Shown: positions 1 through 9,933 of the stretch, piece by piece | Layout of the letters: every line of letters starts with the position of its first letter | How positions within the stretch are numbered: the stretch's first letter is position 1 | DNA from: Bartonella koehlerae C-29 | GTDB lineage: Bacteria; Pseudomonadota; Alphaproteobacteria; Rhizobiales; Rhizobiaceae | Length of the DNA stretch: 64,000 nucleotides | Assembly (NCBI RefSeq): GCF_000706625.1 | Contig: NZ_KL407334.1 | Coordinates: 728,389 to 792,388, forward strand | Direction: 5' to 3' | Translations under genes and position numbers: made by a program | Notes under the pieces: model-generated | What the model was told of the DNA's origin: nothing | Seen by the model: the letters and a program-made list of their open reading frames with translations, nothing else | The model's database searches: none

Positions 1-782
1 CCGCGGGCATATGCAAGAATAACAGGCATCGTGATTTTGCCTTCTCTAAAATCATTACCTATATTTTTTCCCAAATGTTTAGCAGCTCCACCATAGTCAA
101 GTGCATCGTCAATCAATTGGAAAGCTAACCCTAGAAATGTTCCATATTTGCGCAATGCAAACCGTTCTTCATGTCCATGACCAGCAATAATTGGTCCGAC
201 TTCAGCGGCAGCTGAAAAAAGTGCAGCCGTTTTTGCATTGATGATTTTGAGATAATCTGAAATGCTAGTTTCTATATTTTTTGCGGCCGAAAGTTGCATA
301 ACTTCTCCTTCAGCAATAATTGCTGCAGCATTTGCTAAGACAGAGAGTGCCTCTATAGAACCAACATCGACCATCATTTTAAAAGCTTGTCCTAATAGGA
401 AATCACCAACAAGTATGCTTGCTTGATTTCCCCAAATCATTCTTGCAGTAGATTTCCCACGTCGTAAATTGCTTTCGTCGATTACGTCATCATGTAATAA
501 GGTTGCCGTATGCATAAATTCAACTGCTGTTGCGAGTTTTATATGCCCATCATTTTGATAACCAAACATACGAGCGGAGGCTAACGTGATCATTGGACGT
601 AATCGTTTTCCACCTGATGAAATAAGATGGTTAGAAATTTCAGGAATCATTTCAATATCTGATTTTGCCATAGAGAAGATGCATTGGTTTACGCGTTCCA
701 TATCATCTTTGGTGAGATTGACGAGGGCTTGGGGAGAAATTGGATTATTTTTTATTTGATCTGATTTTATGGCAGCACGCAA
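1..782 (-). CDS. ispB: Octaprenyl/polyprenyl diphosphate synthase (partial, C-terminus outside window)
   Basis: Long-chain trans-prenyl diphosphate synthase that builds the isoprenoid tail of ubiquinone from IPP and an allylic primer. Reading the minus strand, the protein begins LRAAIKSDQIKNNPISPQAL and contains both aspartate-rich metal/diphosphate sites: LLHDDVIDESNLRRGK (first DDxxD) and FQLIDDALDY (second DDxxD). I chose the TTG at 782-780 because an AGGAG ribosome site sits 8 bases upstream (plus-strand ctcct at 791-795) and no in-frame ATG is better placed. The gene runs off the left window edge, so its stop codon is not visible. It is divergent from the methyltransferase gene at 1035. 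Its quinone product links it to ubiA at 11.3 kb and the MEP-pathway genes in the window. Confidence 0.93.
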   Translation of the reverse strand, partial: MRAAIKSDQIKNNPISPQALVNLTKDDMERVNQCIFSMAKSDIEMIPEISNHLISSGGKRLRPMITLASARMFGYQNDGHIKLATAVEFMHTATLLHDDVIDESNLRRGKSTARMIWGNQASILVGDFLLGQAFKMMVDVGSIEALSVLANAAAIIAEGEVMQLSAAKNIETSISDYLKIINAKTAALFSAAAEVGPIIAGHGHEERFALRKYGTFLGLAFQLIDDALDYGGAAKHLGKNIGNDFREGKITMPVILAYAR

Positions 783-1034
783 TATTTTTACTCCTAGAGT
801 ATTGTAATAGACATATATGAATTTTATCCATAGCATAAAGAGGGTTTTGCTTTGACTCAAGCTTTGATAGCACATTTGAAAATGCAAGCTTTGAGTAATA
901 TTGGCAAGGAATGTTTTTTATGCTTGGGTAATCGCGTTTTTATGAAATTATGGGAGAAATTTAAAGTAGTTTCATTTTAGCAAGATTTGATAGATAAGAG
1001 CTTTGGATTATGAGGATAAATATTGGGATTTTAA

Positions 1035-1826
1035 ATGAATAAAACAAAGGGTTATAGCGATGAAACAATAGATGCGTTTCATCGTGGAAGGTTTTATTTG
1101 GTTCAACCGCGTTTACGTGGACATCGTTCTGGCATGGACGCTATGTTATTAGCGAGTTTAGTTCCCAATAATTTTAAGGGTAAGGTTGTTGATTTGGGTG
1201 CTGGTGCTGGTGCTGCGGGATTGGCGGTTGCTTCGCGTTGTTTGGAAGTTCACGTTACATTGGTTGAGCGTTCAGCTTTCATGGTATCTTACGCTCAAAA
1301 GACGCTTATGTTAAAACAAAATGTGAATTTTTCTAAGCGAGTTTGCTTATTACAAGCAGATGTTACATTTAAAGGGAGGCTCCGTTTAGAAGCAGGACTA
1401 GTGGATAATACTTTTGATTTTGCAATTATGAATCCACCTTTTAATAAGCCTGCCGATCGCAAAACGCCTGATGAACAGAAATTTGAGGCACACGTCATGC
1501 CTGAATCAATGTTTGATGATTGGTTACGGAGCGCAGCAGCAATTGTTAAGCCGGGTGGATATTTGGGATTAATAGCACGTCCGCAATCATTGAACAATAT
1601 CTTATATGCTTTAGAGGGGCGCTTTGGTAATATTTGTGTAATTCCTATTCACGCACGCACTGCACAAGCTGCAATTCGTGTGTTATTTTATGCAAAACGA
1701 GGCAGTAGAGCGGCGTTATCTCTATTACCGCCACTGGTTATACATGAAGGTGATAGTCATATTTTTTCATCAAAGATTGATGCCATTAATAATGGGCGTA
1801 TAAGTTTGTGGGAACTTTTAAAATGA
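1035..1826 (+). CDS. TrmN6-like SAM-dependent methyltransferase
   Basis: Class I S-adenosylmethionine methyltransferase of 263 residues. The glycine-rich SAM-binding motif VDLGAGAGAAGLAVA lies near residues 51-65, and an NPPF tetrapeptide near residue 135 is the amino-methylase motif typical of N6-adenine methylases acting on tRNA or other nucleic acids. The N-terminal FHRGRFYLVQPRLRGHRSGMD resembles the TrmN6/YfiC family (adenine-37 of tRNA-Val). It is divergent from ispB, with about 250 bases between the two starts. The exact substrate is inferred from family resemblance only. Confidence 0.8.
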   Translation: MNKTKGYSDETIDAFHRGRFYLVQPRLRGHRSGMDAMLLASLVPNNFKGKVVDLGAGAGAAGLAVASRCLEVHVTLVERSAFMVSYAQKTLMLKQNVNFSKRVCLLQADVTFKGRLRLEAGLVDNTFDFAIMNPPFNKPADRKTPDEQKFEAHVMPESMFDDWLRSAAAIVKPGGYLGLIARPQSLNNILYALEGRFGNICVIPIHARTAQAAIRVLFYAKRGSRAALSLLPPLVIHEGDSHIFSSKIDAINNGRISLWELLK

Positions 1827-1981
1827 TATCTTGTGTTTTCCAATTTATTCTTTAAATTCGGATAAAGCTTTTATTTTTGGTTATAATATGGGGTTTGATT
1901 GGTATTTTGGGTATTGTAAGGTCCTTCCTTTCTGTTGTCCTTGCTCATTTAACGCTTAAGAACTTATAAGGAAATTTTGTT

Positions 1982-2833
1982 TTGGTTAATTTTATCAAAA
2001 ATTTTATTCCACATCGTTTTTATTCCAGTAAAACTGAAATTCCTGTGGTACGCCTTCATGGAGCGATTATTGATTCAAGTTCATCGATAGCGCGTACACT
2101 TTCGCTAGGTAGGTGTGCAAATCTTTTAGACAAGGCTTTTGCTTACAAAAGAGCACCGGCTGTTGCAATTATTATCAATTCTCCTGGGGGAGCTCCTGTG
2201 CAATCACGTTTGATTTTCAAACGTATCCGTGATTTGGCAGAGGAAAAAAAGAAGCAGGTTCTTATTTTTATTGAAGATATAGCCGCATCGGGTGGCTATA
2301 TGATTGCTTGTGCTGGGGATGAAATTTTTGCTGATCCTTCTTCGATTGTTGGTTCCATTGGGGTTGTTTCAGCTTCTTTTGGTTTTCCTGAACTTTTGAA
2401 GAAAATTGGAATTGAACGTCGTGTATATACGGCAGGAAAAAACAAGGTTATATTGGATCCATTTCAGCCAGAGAAGAAGACGGATATTGAGCATTTGAAA
2501 TCTCTGCAACTCGAAGTTCACCAAACTTTTATTGATTTGGTTAAGGAGCGGCGTGCAGAAAAATTATCTAGTGATCCAAGTATTTTTACAGGAATGTTTT
2601 GGAGTGGAAAAAGAGGCGTGGAATTGGGTCTTGTCGACGAATTGAATGATGTGCGCTCTGTTATTAAGGAGCGGTTTGGCGATGATACGAAACTTCGATT
2701 AATTACACCTCCAAAAAGTTTTTTTGGACCTAAAACTCCTTCAGGAATTACTGCTCATGCGGTTCATACAGCAATTGATAGTGCGTTGATGGTAGCGCAA
2801 GAGCGAGCGCTTTGGCAACGTTATGGCTTATAA
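1982..2833 (+). CDS. S49 family serine peptidase (SppA/SohB-like)
   Basis: Membrane-associated peptidase of the signal-peptide-peptidase clan, 283 residues. The IAASGGYMIACAGDEIFADP stretch around residues 100-119 carries the nucleophilic serine (about residue 103). The following SSIVGSIGVV and the AGKNK segment near residue 153, with the expected general-base lysine, match the S49 Ser-Lys dyad. It is short, like SohB/SppA36K types with one catalytic domain, not the duplicated E. coli SppA. Translation starts at a TTG (TTG GTT AAT); AAGGAAAT lies just upstream. No clear N-terminal signal is visible, so membrane attachment is uncertain. Confidence 0.85.
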   Translation: MVNFIKNFIPHRFYSSKTEIPVVRLHGAIIDSSSSIARTLSLGRCANLLDKAFAYKRAPAVAIIINSPGGAPVQSRLIFKRIRDLAEEKKKQVLIFIEDIAASGGYMIACAGDEIFADPSSIVGSIGVVSASFGFPELLKKIGIERRVYTAGKNKVILDPFQPEKKTDIEHLKSLQLEVHQTFIDLVKERRAEKLSSDPSIFTGMFWSGKRGVELGLVDELNDVRSVIKERFGDDTKLRLITPPKSFFGPKTPSGITAHAVHTAIDSALMVAQERALWQRYGL

Positions 2834-2889
2834 TGAGAAAAGTGATTTCATATTTGTCGAGTTTAGTTAATGATTTTGCTTAAAAACAC

Positions 2890-3093
2890 TTGTTGGAAGA
2901 GAAAAAATTTAAAATGATACGAATGATAGCAGTAAGTTTGGTTTGTATTATAGTTCTTTATACTTATTATGTGTTTAGGAAACGATTACGAAGGATGTTG
3001 CATTGCGTTTACTGTGCAAAATCTAAATCACAAGTTGGTATAAAAGAAACATTGGTAAAAGCCTCCCACACTGATCAATATTACATCAGATGA
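2890..3093 (+). CDS. Small single-span membrane protein, coupled to ispE
   Basis: Predicted 67-residue protein starting at TTG. Residues about 11-26 ([18 protein letters not shown]) form one hydrophobic span followed by a very basic patch (RKRLRRM), the usual cytoplasmic side of a membrane helix, then two cysteines (CVYC). Its stop overlaps the ispE start in an ATGA arrangement (3090-3093), which suggests translational coupling. I do not recognise the family and assign no function. The overlap supports it being translated, but the weak start context keeps confidence moderate. Confidence 0.45.
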   Translation: MLEEKKFKMIRMIAVSLVCIIVLYTYYVFRKRLRRMLHCVYCAKSKSQVGIKETLVKASHTDQYYIR

Positions 3094-3998
3094 TATCAGA
3101 TGGACAAGTTTTATATAAGGGTCTTCTTTATGTATTCACCCCTATTAAACTAAATTTAGCTTTGCATGTTGTAGGGCGACGCGCTGATGGTTATCATTTA
3201 ATAGAAAGTTTGGTTTATTTTAGTCTTAGTGGTGATTGTTTAAGCTACGCACCTTTTGAGAGTAACCACTTTGTTTTAACAGGCCCTTTTGCGGATGGGC
3301 TTGTTTCTGATGCAAAGAATTTGGTTGTTCGTGCACGTGATTTTATGTGTAATACTTTTCCTGAATATGCTAAACCTACTTTTTTTCAACTTGTGAAATT
3401 ATTGCCGGTTGCTTCAGGGATTGCTGGTGGTTCAGGTAACGCTGCTGGTGTTTTGAGTCTGTTGCGTCAGCAATGGGCTCTTGATTGCTCTTGTGAAAAA
3501 TTAGCGGAAATGAGCTTAGTGCTTGGTGCTGATGTACCGATGTGCCTTTTTGCGTTAGAATATCAGCAGCCACTTTTTGTTAAAGGAATTGGGCAAGATA
3601 TAACACGACTAAAAGAGGCTTGTTCTGTTGCAATGGTTTTAGTTAATCATGGTCAACAGATTGAGACACGAGCTGTTTTTAAGGCTTTGGAGAAGTGCGA
3701 TCATCCACCCTTAAAAATTGATTCGGAAGCTCTAAAAACGGTTGATTCATTGGTTGAAGCTTTACAGGAAACACGTAACGATCTTTTTGTTCCTGCCTTA
3801 AAAATTGCACCTCGACTGTCTGAGGTTTTATGTGCATTAGATGAGAGTGGAGCTCTTTTTTCTCGCATGTCCGGGACTGGTGCAACTTGTTTTGGTATTT
3901 TTAAAAATAAGAAAGCAGCCCAACAGGCTGCTCTTTTTATCAAATCGATGTATCCCGATTGGTTTGTTAAAACTATTGTAACGTTAGCAAAGCTCTAG
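3090..3998 (+). CDS. ispE: 4-diphosphocytidyl-2-C-methyl-D-erythritol kinase
   Basis: GHMP-family kinase that phosphorylates CDP-ME in the non-mevalonate isoprenoid pathway, in the cytoplasm. The substrate site [20 protein letters not shown] is at residues 17-36. The glycine-rich ATP loop [15 protein letters not shown] is near residue 106, and the aspartate of LGADVPM near residue 148 matches the catalytic base. The 302-residue length is normal. The start overlaps the stop of the small membrane gene upstream. dxs and ispH of the same pathway are elsewhere in the window, so the pathway genes are scattered rather than in one operon. Confidence 0.94.
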   Translation: MISDGQVLYKGLLYVFTPIKLNLALHVVGRRADGYHLIESLVYFSLSGDCLSYAPFESNHFVLTGPFADGLVSDAKNLVVRARDFMCNTFPEYAKPTFFQLVKLLPVASGIAGGSGNAAGVLSLLRQQWALDCSCEKLAEMSLVLGADVPMCLFALEYQQPLFVKGIGQDITRLKEACSVAMVLVNHGQQIETRAVFKALEKCDHPPLKIDSEALKTVDSLVEALQETRNDLFVPALKIAPRLSEVLCALDESGALFSRMSGTGATCFGIFKNKKAAQQAALFIKSMYPDWFVKTIVTLAKL

Positions 3999-4173
3999 TT
4001 TTTTGTGTTAAGTTAAAATTTGAAAGTAAAGGTGGAGTAGTGGCAACATTCTATTTGGCAAGAACAGCGGTGTTATTATCCTAGAGATGAAGAAAATAGT
4101 AATAAAATCAATAAATTATAGTAGCTGCAAGGGGGTGATCGTATTAAATTTGTTGTCTCTATTCCTAACTGTT

Positions 4174-5220
4174 TTAGAGCTTTTTTGTCGATTCCAGCGC
4201 AAATTTTTTACGATATGCGCTTTTTGTATAAAGAGATGCTATAGCATCATCTATCTAGCTAGAAAGTGCTTTCAAGTATGATACCGTTGCACCTGAGTTT
4301 GCTGCGCGTGTCACTGCCCATTTTTTTTTAAAAAAAAGCGATGTGCTGATTTTTAATGTATTCTTGATTGCATACTTTATTAAATACAACTTTAAGGCTT
4401 TCTTTAGCTAATTTCTTATCTTCTTTTTAGCAAATGAATGTTTCATCGCTAATGAGAGCAATTTAAAGGTTTTTCACTAGTTCAGGAAAAATCGGAATAA
4501 AGACATTTGTTTGGAATTTACTTTTCTCTGTCTTTAGATGGATGATATTATCTTTGACATCTTTCCAACCAATAGAACATCGTTTTCACAACGTAAGCCT
4601 GTGTAAAGAAAAACGTTAATCCAGACAAATTTATGAGCACCGACAGCTCATTGTTGATAATATTTCTCTATGTTTTTCTTGTATCCAAACAGGAAAGCCG
4701 TCTTTGTTTTTCAGAGGAGGTTGATCCCTAAAGCTGGATTGCTTTCCAAAAGTTTCTGTTCAATTGTTCAATTAAAAAGTCCATTGAGTGATTTCATAAA
4801 ATTTTGAACAGCTGCTGGTGTTTTTTTTTTTCGCCATTCAACACCTGTTGTAATATGTGATTTTTTTATTTCTTCGTATAGAATTTTGCCTATGGTATCG
4901 AAAACTTTTATCATAATGAATTCTTCTTGTATTTTCGTACTTTTAGCGAGGATATGCTAATAGGTGCTGTTAAAATATTGTTTAAGAAGTCATGCAAATG
5001 ACTCTTCAATAAGTTTACCATGATTTAGGTTTAGGAAGTATGGTGCTTTGTAATTTGGCAATTGCCCTTTTGTAGTTGTCAACAAACTCTTGCGTTCCAT
5101 AGGTTCTGCGTATTCTCACGTGTGGTCCATGATCACCAATCCATACATGCCTTATAATTGTATCATGGCGTGTGATTTCTTTGACAAGATAAGGAGAGGG
5201 TGGTTTTGACAGAACAATTT
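4174..5220 (-). pseudogene. Decayed phage-type tyrosine recombinase (integrase), copy 1
   Basis: There is no open frame, but minus-strand translation in shifting frames gives an ordered tyrosine recombinase. At the N-terminal side (about 5210-5020) it reads PSPYLVKEITRHD, then GDHGPHVRIRRTYGTQEFVD. Near 4800 it reads TPAAVQNFMKSLNGLF, a core-binding domain. Near 4620-4580 it reads HKFVWINVFLYTGLRCEND, which carries the TGLR arginine of the catalytic domain. At the end (4300-4176) it reads AVTRAANSGATVSYLKALSS, then ASLYTKSAYRKKFA and a stop. Several stops and frameshifts interrupt it. The same architecture is seen in the remnant at 55787-56773, in the same orientation, so both derive from one integrase family. 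No tRNA flanks this copy. Confidence 0.8.
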
Positions 5221-5605
5221 CATATCAATAAATAAAAAAAAATTCAATTTATCACCTCGTGATTGGATAAAAAGTTTCTTCTTTTAAGGAATTCCTAGCC
5301 TATGTTTGAATAATCCTCTGGCTTTAACAAATGAGGTGCACAGAACTTGAAAGGAAATAAATAAAAACTTATTTAAGATAATAATGCTATGTGACAAAAA
5401 ATGGATCATTTTTCGAGTTTATATTTTTTAGATTCACGCCTTAGCATGTAAGATTTAGTGGGTAATATTTAAGGAAATTGAAGATCTCTATGAGATATTT
5501 GATGAAGGAGGTCTTTTTTTGCAGAGAGGGCAAAGTAATTTGTTTTATGCTCTATTTTTTTCTGCAGGGCTTGCGGAAAAAGCATAGCAGTGCAAAAATA
5601 ACTTC
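5221..5605. other. Intergenic stretch between integrase remnant and rnhB
   Basis: AT-rich DNA without a convincing gene. A short open frame beginning near 5478 runs into rnhB in another frame but has no recognisable domain and no good ribosome site. The rnhB promoter presumably lies here. Confidence 0.4.
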
Positions 5606-6277
5606 ATGTCTCACCGTATCGATAATTTACCAAATGTATTTAATTTACCGTTTAAGCCAAACTTTTCATGTGAATTAAATTTGCAGAAAGAGGGGTTCTT
5701 GTATATAGCAGGTGTTGATGAAGTTGGACGTGGTCCTCTGGCCGGACCTGTGGTAACAGCGGCGGTTATTTTGGATAAAGACCACATTCCGGATGGATTG
5801 AATGATTCAAAAAAACTTTCTGCTCAGCGGCGTGATGAGCTTTATCATAAAATTTTGCAAAGTGCCTTAGCAGTTTCAATTGCTAGTCTTTGCGCCCGTA
5901 CAATTGATCAGTCTAATATTAGAAAAGCAACGTTAGAGGCAATGTGTCGCTGTATTAGGGGACTAGCAGTTCCAGCCCATTATGCGCTGGTTGATGGACG
6001 TGATATTCCCTTTCAGTTACCATGTCCAGCAACTGCTTTGATTAAAGGCGATCAGCGTTCGGTTTCGATTGCTGCAGCGTCCATTATTGCCAAGGTAACG
6101 CGTGACCAGATGATGGAATGCGCGGGGCAGGTTTACAAAGGTTATGGTTTAGAAAAGCATGTAGGTTATGCAACGCTAGTGCACCGTGCTGCTCTTGAAA
6201 AATATGGGCCAATTGTGGGGTTACATCGTTATAGTTTTGCACCGCTTAAACAGCGCTACAGAGATCATATGTCATGA
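5606..6277 (+). CDS. rnhB: Ribonuclease HII
   Basis: Endonuclease that cuts the RNA strand of RNA-DNA hybrids and removes misincorporated ribonucleotides. The family signature [20 protein letters not shown] is at residues 35-54, with Asp38 and Glu39 as the metal ligands, and a further catalytic aspartate is expected in YALVDGRD near residue 130. The 223-residue length is normal. The stop overlaps the next start (ATGA at 6274-6277), so it heads a tight three-gene unit with tsaC and the FAD oxidase gene. The window also holds rnhA, so both RNase H types are present. Confidence 0.95.
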   Translation: MSHRIDNLPNVFNLPFKPNFSCELNLQKEGFLYIAGVDEVGRGPLAGPVVTAAVILDKDHIPDGLNDSKKLSAQRRDELYHKILQSALAVSIASLCARTIDQSNIRKATLEAMCRCIRGLAVPAHYALVDGRDIPFQLPCPATALIKGDQRSVSIAAASIIAKVTRDQMMECAGQVYKGYGLEKHVGYATLVHRAALEKYGPIVGLHRYSFAPLKQRYRDHMS

Positions 6278-7236
6278 CAATTCTGTCTTTCAATAGTGCT
6301 TCGATAAAAGAGGCCGTTGCGCTCCTTGAACAGGGGAAATTAGTAGCACTACCGACGGAAACTGTCTATGGATTAGCTGGTGATGCAACCAATGGAAATG
6401 CTATTGCTTCTATTTTTTTTACAAAGAGGCGGCCGAAATTTAATCCTCTTATTGCTCATGTAAGTAGTATTTTCATGGCGGAATGCTATGTTGAAATTGA
6501 TTTTCTTTCACGTCATTTAATGGAAGTATTTTGGCCAGGGCCTTTGACATTCGTTCTCCCTTTAAAGGCACAGCATAATATTCATCCTTTAACTACTTCT
6601 GGCCTGAATACATTGGCAGTTCGTTTTCCAGATAGTTGTTTTGCGGAAGTTGTACAATGTTTTGGTCGACCTCTGGCTGCTCCTAGTGCAAATCAATCAG
6701 GATGCCTTAGTCCTACTTCAGCTGAAGCTGTTTTTGCATCTTTAGGAGAATCTGTTCCTCTGATACTTGACGGAGGTTTTTCTAAAATAGGGCTTGAATC
6801 AACGATTATTAAGATTTGTGGTGAGAGCATTTATCTTTTGCGTCCTGGGGGGGTTGCTGCTGAAGATATTGAAGAAGTTGCTGGAAAATCGTTGAAACGG
6901 ATAGATCAGCGGGCTGCGATTGAGGCACCAGGCATGTTAAAATCGCATTATGCGCCCAATGCTGCAGTTCGTTTGAATGTTCACAAGATAGAACACGGTG
7001 AAGCACTTTTAGCATTTGGTAGAAAACGCATTATGGGGGTTGAAAATGCCGTTTCTGTTTTAAATCTTAGCGAAAGTGGACAGTTGGAAGAGGCAGCCTC
7101 TCATTTATTTCAATACATGAGGCAATTAGATTCACTCAAGGTGAAATCTATTGCAGTAGAACCTATTCCGTCTTACGGATTGGGTGAAGCTATTAATGAT
7201 CGCCTTATACGTGCAGCAGCTCCAAAGGGGAAATGA
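6274..7236 (+). CDS. L-threonylcarbamoyladenylate synthase (Sua5/TsaC type)
   Basis: Makes threonylcarbamoyl-AMP from threonine, bicarbonate and ATP for the universal t6A37 modification of ANN-decoding tRNAs. The YrdC core covers roughly residues 8-195: [16 protein letters not shown] at 26-41, [13 protein letters not shown] at 51-63, and a PSANQSG segment near 145. A C-terminal extension of about 100 residues follows a linker containing SHYAPNA, which makes this the longer Sua5 form rather than the single-domain TsaC. It overlaps rnhB upstream and the FAD oxidase gene downstream by ATGA, indicating translational coupling. Confidence 0.92.
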   Translation: MTILSFNSASIKEAVALLEQGKLVALPTETVYGLAGDATNGNAIASIFFTKRRPKFNPLIAHVSSIFMAECYVEIDFLSRHLMEVFWPGPLTFVLPLKAQHNIHPLTTSGLNTLAVRFPDSCFAEVVQCFGRPLAAPSANQSGCLSPTSAEAVFASLGESVPLILDGGFSKIGLESTIIKICGESIYLLRPGGVAAEDIEEVAGKSLKRIDQRAAIEAPGMLKSHYAPNAAVRLNVHKIEHGEALLAFGRKRIMGVENAVSVLNLSESGQLEEAASHLFQYMRQLDSLKVKSIAVEPIPSYGLGEAINDRLIRAAAPKGK

Positions 7237-8648
7237 AAATGGAGCAGGAGTTAATTGAAAGGTTTAGAAAAATTGTTGGTGCTGTGCACGCTATAACAGA
7301 TCAGGATTTTATTGCACCCTATTTGCTTGAAGAGCGTGGACTTTTTCATGGAAAAACACCGTTGCTTTTACGTCCGGCTTCTACAGTGGAAGTTTCATCA
7401 ATTATGCAATTGGCCAGTCAAACACGTACACCAATTGTCCCACAGGGTGGAAATACAGGTCTTGTCGGTGGTCAACAGCCAGATAAAAATGAGTGCAGCG
7501 TTCTTTTATCCATGGAACGATTGAACAAGATTAGGTGTATTAATCTTGAGGGTAATTTTGCTGTGGTGGAGGCTGGAGTCATTTTACAGACTTTACAGAA
7601 AAAAATAGATGAAGCGGGCCGTTTTTTTCCTCTTTCTTTGGCTTCGGAAGGTTCATGCCAGATAGGGGGAAATCTTTCCTCTAATGCTGGAGGGACAGCT
7701 GTTTTAGCTTATGGCAATATGCGTGAGCTTTGTCTTGGCTTGGAGGTGGTTTTACCTGATGGCCGTATTTTGGAGGATTTATGTTTTGTAAAGAAAAACA
7801 ATAGCGGCTATGATTTAAAAAATCTTTTTATTGGTGCGGAAGGCACTTTAGGCGTTATAACAGCAGCAGTTTTAAAGCTTTTTCCAAAGATCAAAGGAAG
7901 AGCTGTTGCTTTTGTAGGCTTACACAGTCCAGTTAAGGCTCTTGAGTTTTTATCTCTTGCGCAATGCCATGGGGGAGGAATGTTGACTAGTTTTGAGCTT
8001 ATGGGAAAACTAAGCTTGCAAATGGCTTTAAAGTATAAGATGTGCGAGAGGCATCTTTTTGAACATGAGCATGAATGGTATGTATTACTTAATATTTCAT
8101 CATTGCAGGGTAATGGTGAGGCGTTATCAGTTCTAAGTACTATTTTGGAACAGTCTTTAAAGGAAGCTGTAATAGAAGATGCAATTATTGCGCAATCATT
8201 AAAGCAACAAGATTTTTTTTGGCAATTGCGTGAAAGTATATCACACGCACAAAAATTAGCGGGAGGATCTATTAAGCACGACATTGCTGTACCTCTTGCT
8301 TCCATTCCTGATTTTATTGCTGAGGCAGCTCTTATTGTTGAAGATATTGCTCCAGGTGCGCGGGTGGTTTGTTTTGGCCACATGGGCGATGGGAATCTGC
8401 ATTATAATGTTACACAACCCGTTGAGTCTGATACTGCAACATTTTTGCAATTATGGTCACCAATGAATCATCGTATTCACGATTTAGTGATGCACTATCA
8501 GGGCGCATTTTCTGCAGAGCATGGAATTGGCCAGCTTAAGCGTGAGGAGCTTCGCACTTTCAAATCACCTGTTGCATTAGACATTATGCAGAAGATTAAA
8601 AAAACGCTCGATCCTTTAGGGATTATGAATCCTGGAAAAATATTATAG
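7233..8648 (+). CDS. FAD-binding oxidoreductase of the GlcD / D-2-hydroxyacid dehydrogenase family
   Basis: Flavoprotein of 471 residues with the FAD_binding_4 fold: PQGGNTGLVGGQQPD at residues 69-83 binds FAD pyrophosphate, and GGNLSSNAGGTAVLAYGN lies near 143-160. The C-terminal FAD-oxidase half includes GDGNLHYNV (about 381-389), SAEHGIGQLKR (about 427-437) and NPGKIL at the end. This is the layout of glycolate oxidase GlcD, D-lactate dehydrogenase and D-2-hydroxyglutarate dehydrogenases; substrate cannot be read from the sequence. It lies last in the rnhB-sua5 overlap cluster. A 191-codon open frame on the opposite strand is a shadow of this gene. Confidence 0.88.
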   Translation: MKMEQELIERFRKIVGAVHAITDQDFIAPYLLEERGLFHGKTPLLLRPASTVEVSSIMQLASQTRTPIVPQGGNTGLVGGQQPDKNECSVLLSMERLNKIRCINLEGNFAVVEAGVILQTLQKKIDEAGRFFPLSLASEGSCQIGGNLSSNAGGTAVLAYGNMRELCLGLEVVLPDGRILEDLCFVKKNNSGYDLKNLFIGAEGTLGVITAAVLKLFPKIKGRAVAFVGLHSPVKALEFLSLAQCHGGGMLTSFELMGKLSLQMALKYKMCERHLFEHEHEWYVLLNISSLQGNGEALSVLSTILEQSLKEAVIEDAIIAQSLKQQDFFWQLRESISHAQKLAGGSIKHDIAVPLASIPDFIAEAALIVEDIAPGARVVCFGHMGDGNLHYNVTQPVESDTATFLQLWSPMNHRIHDLVMHYQGAFSAEHGIGQLKREELRTFKSPVALDIMQKIKKTLDPLGIMNPGKIL

Positions 8649-8797
8649 TCCAAGAGCGATGAATTTTGTCATGTATTTTTGTTTAGATTTCAATAACCAA
8701 AAAAGAAACCAGTTGTTTTTTATTCAATCTTTTAATAATCCGATGACGAGAAACTGTTAGAAGGTGTATATTGTTAAGATAAATTGGGACATTATAT

Positions 8798-9325
8798 ATG
8801 GCTAATCAATGCTTTAATCAGGCAAAAGCGGTGCTTGAATTTCGATTAGATCCGTGCCATTTGCCACAAACAACAACATATTTCTCATCAAAAACGGGCA
8901 ATCAAATGATTTGTTCGTTAAGTGAGCGTGGTGTTTTTTTTAAAACAGATACTTCTTCAAGTTTATCACGTTTAGTGCCATCTTATCATTTCAAAGGAAT
9001 TGCGGCGCGTACTGTAACAACCCTTTCAGGAGAAAAAGCTGTTGCATTAGAGTTGCTTCATGCAGATGAGGAAGTTTGTATCCCGCTTTTAGTTTCTAGA
9101 GATTTGAATAATATTCTTTTAGATTGGCGGGTGTGGGCGGATACTTATAGCCTTCCGATGCTTATGATTAATGAAGATAATCGTCTCGTGGTGGTTAAAG
9201 ATCGTTCTGATTTATGTCGATTTTTTTCTACGACATTGCATTTTAAACACAAGCGCTTTTTACTCCGTTATAGCAATCCGTTGGGTTTGCGTTTAATGAT
9301 CGCGAATCGGGTTGCACTACAGTAA
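8798..9325 (+). CDS. DUF6101-like Rhizobiales protein
   Basis: A 175-residue soluble protein without signal peptide or membrane span. It resembles the Rhizobiales DUF6101 family: an N-terminal beta-rich part (MICSLSERGVFFKT), a segment VALELLHADEEVCIPLLVS near residues 82-100, then DWRVWADTYSLPMLM. Its function is unknown to me. It stands alone, about 150 bases after the FAD oxidase gene, and is convergent with purD across a gap holding a purD fossil. The family call is from memory of motifs, so the name is less certain than the gene. Confidence 0.65.
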   Translation: MANQCFNQAKAVLEFRLDPCHLPQTTTYFSSKTGNQMICSLSERGVFFKTDTSSSLSRLVPSYHFKGIAARTVTTLSGEKAVALELLHADEEVCIPLLVSRDLNNILLDWRVWADTYSLPMLMINEDNRLVVVKDRSDLCRFFSTTLHFKHKRFLLRYSNPLGLRLMIANRVALQ

Positions 9326-9419
9326 ATATTAATATGCCTTCGTTTTCGCTGTTATGCCACTAGATTCGTTAAATTTTACTATATTCTATATTTTTATTGA
9401 ATTTAGAAGAGGGCTTTAT

Positions 9420-9587
9420 TCCAAAGAGAGCTTTATTTTAGGTGTCAACGGTGTTAAATGCTTCTTCTATTATCATTAGAATACCAACATCTTTTTCTCC
9501 TGGCAGCTAAGCTATTGGTTTTCATGACAATGGGAATATCTTATCGAAGAATGTAGATTTTGCTTTTGTAGCATCATTCAAGTATTA
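9420..9587 (-). pseudogene. Decayed partial duplicate of purD
   Basis: This stretch aligns by eye with an internal part of purD at about 10694-10858, in the same orientation and about 1.27 kb away. Shared runs include ttaaatgcttcttc, cagctaagc, atgacaatgggaa, gaatgtag and gcatcatt, separated by substitutions and small indels. It covers only about 55 codons of the ATP-grasp region and has no open frame, so it is a non-functional fossil. The rest of the 9326-9933 gap holds nothing I can recognise. Confidence 0.72.
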
Positions 9588-9933
9588 GATAGGGTTTTTC
9601 AGTGAAAAAATCGCAGCTTTACCTTTCCTCTCTACAAAGGCAATGATAGTATATAATACTTGTTTTTCAAGTTTGGGGAAAAGCAAAAGAGTGTTTGTAA
9701 AAAGTGATGAGAAAATGAGTCTGAAAGAAAAGCAGTCGTAACGGTAATTACAAGACTACGATCCCGTTTCATACGCAGGAAATTTTCTTATTTTGTCTAT
9801 TTTCTTGTGAGCATATTTTGTTTTTAAGAGGATAATTCAATATTTTTTTCAAATCATGAAACATATAGAACATGAAGCAGATTTATGCTCCATGCCTTCT
9901 GCATAAAATGATCGAATCATCAAAAAAGAATGT

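Noticed and set aside
5478-5678. 66-codon plus-strand frame before rnhB
   Set aside because: Overlaps the rnhB start in another frame, lacks a ribosome site and any known motif.
7808-8383. 191-codon open frame on the minus strand
   Set aside because: Lies wholly inside the well-supported FAD oxidoreductase gene on the other strand; no recognisable domain, so a shadow frame.
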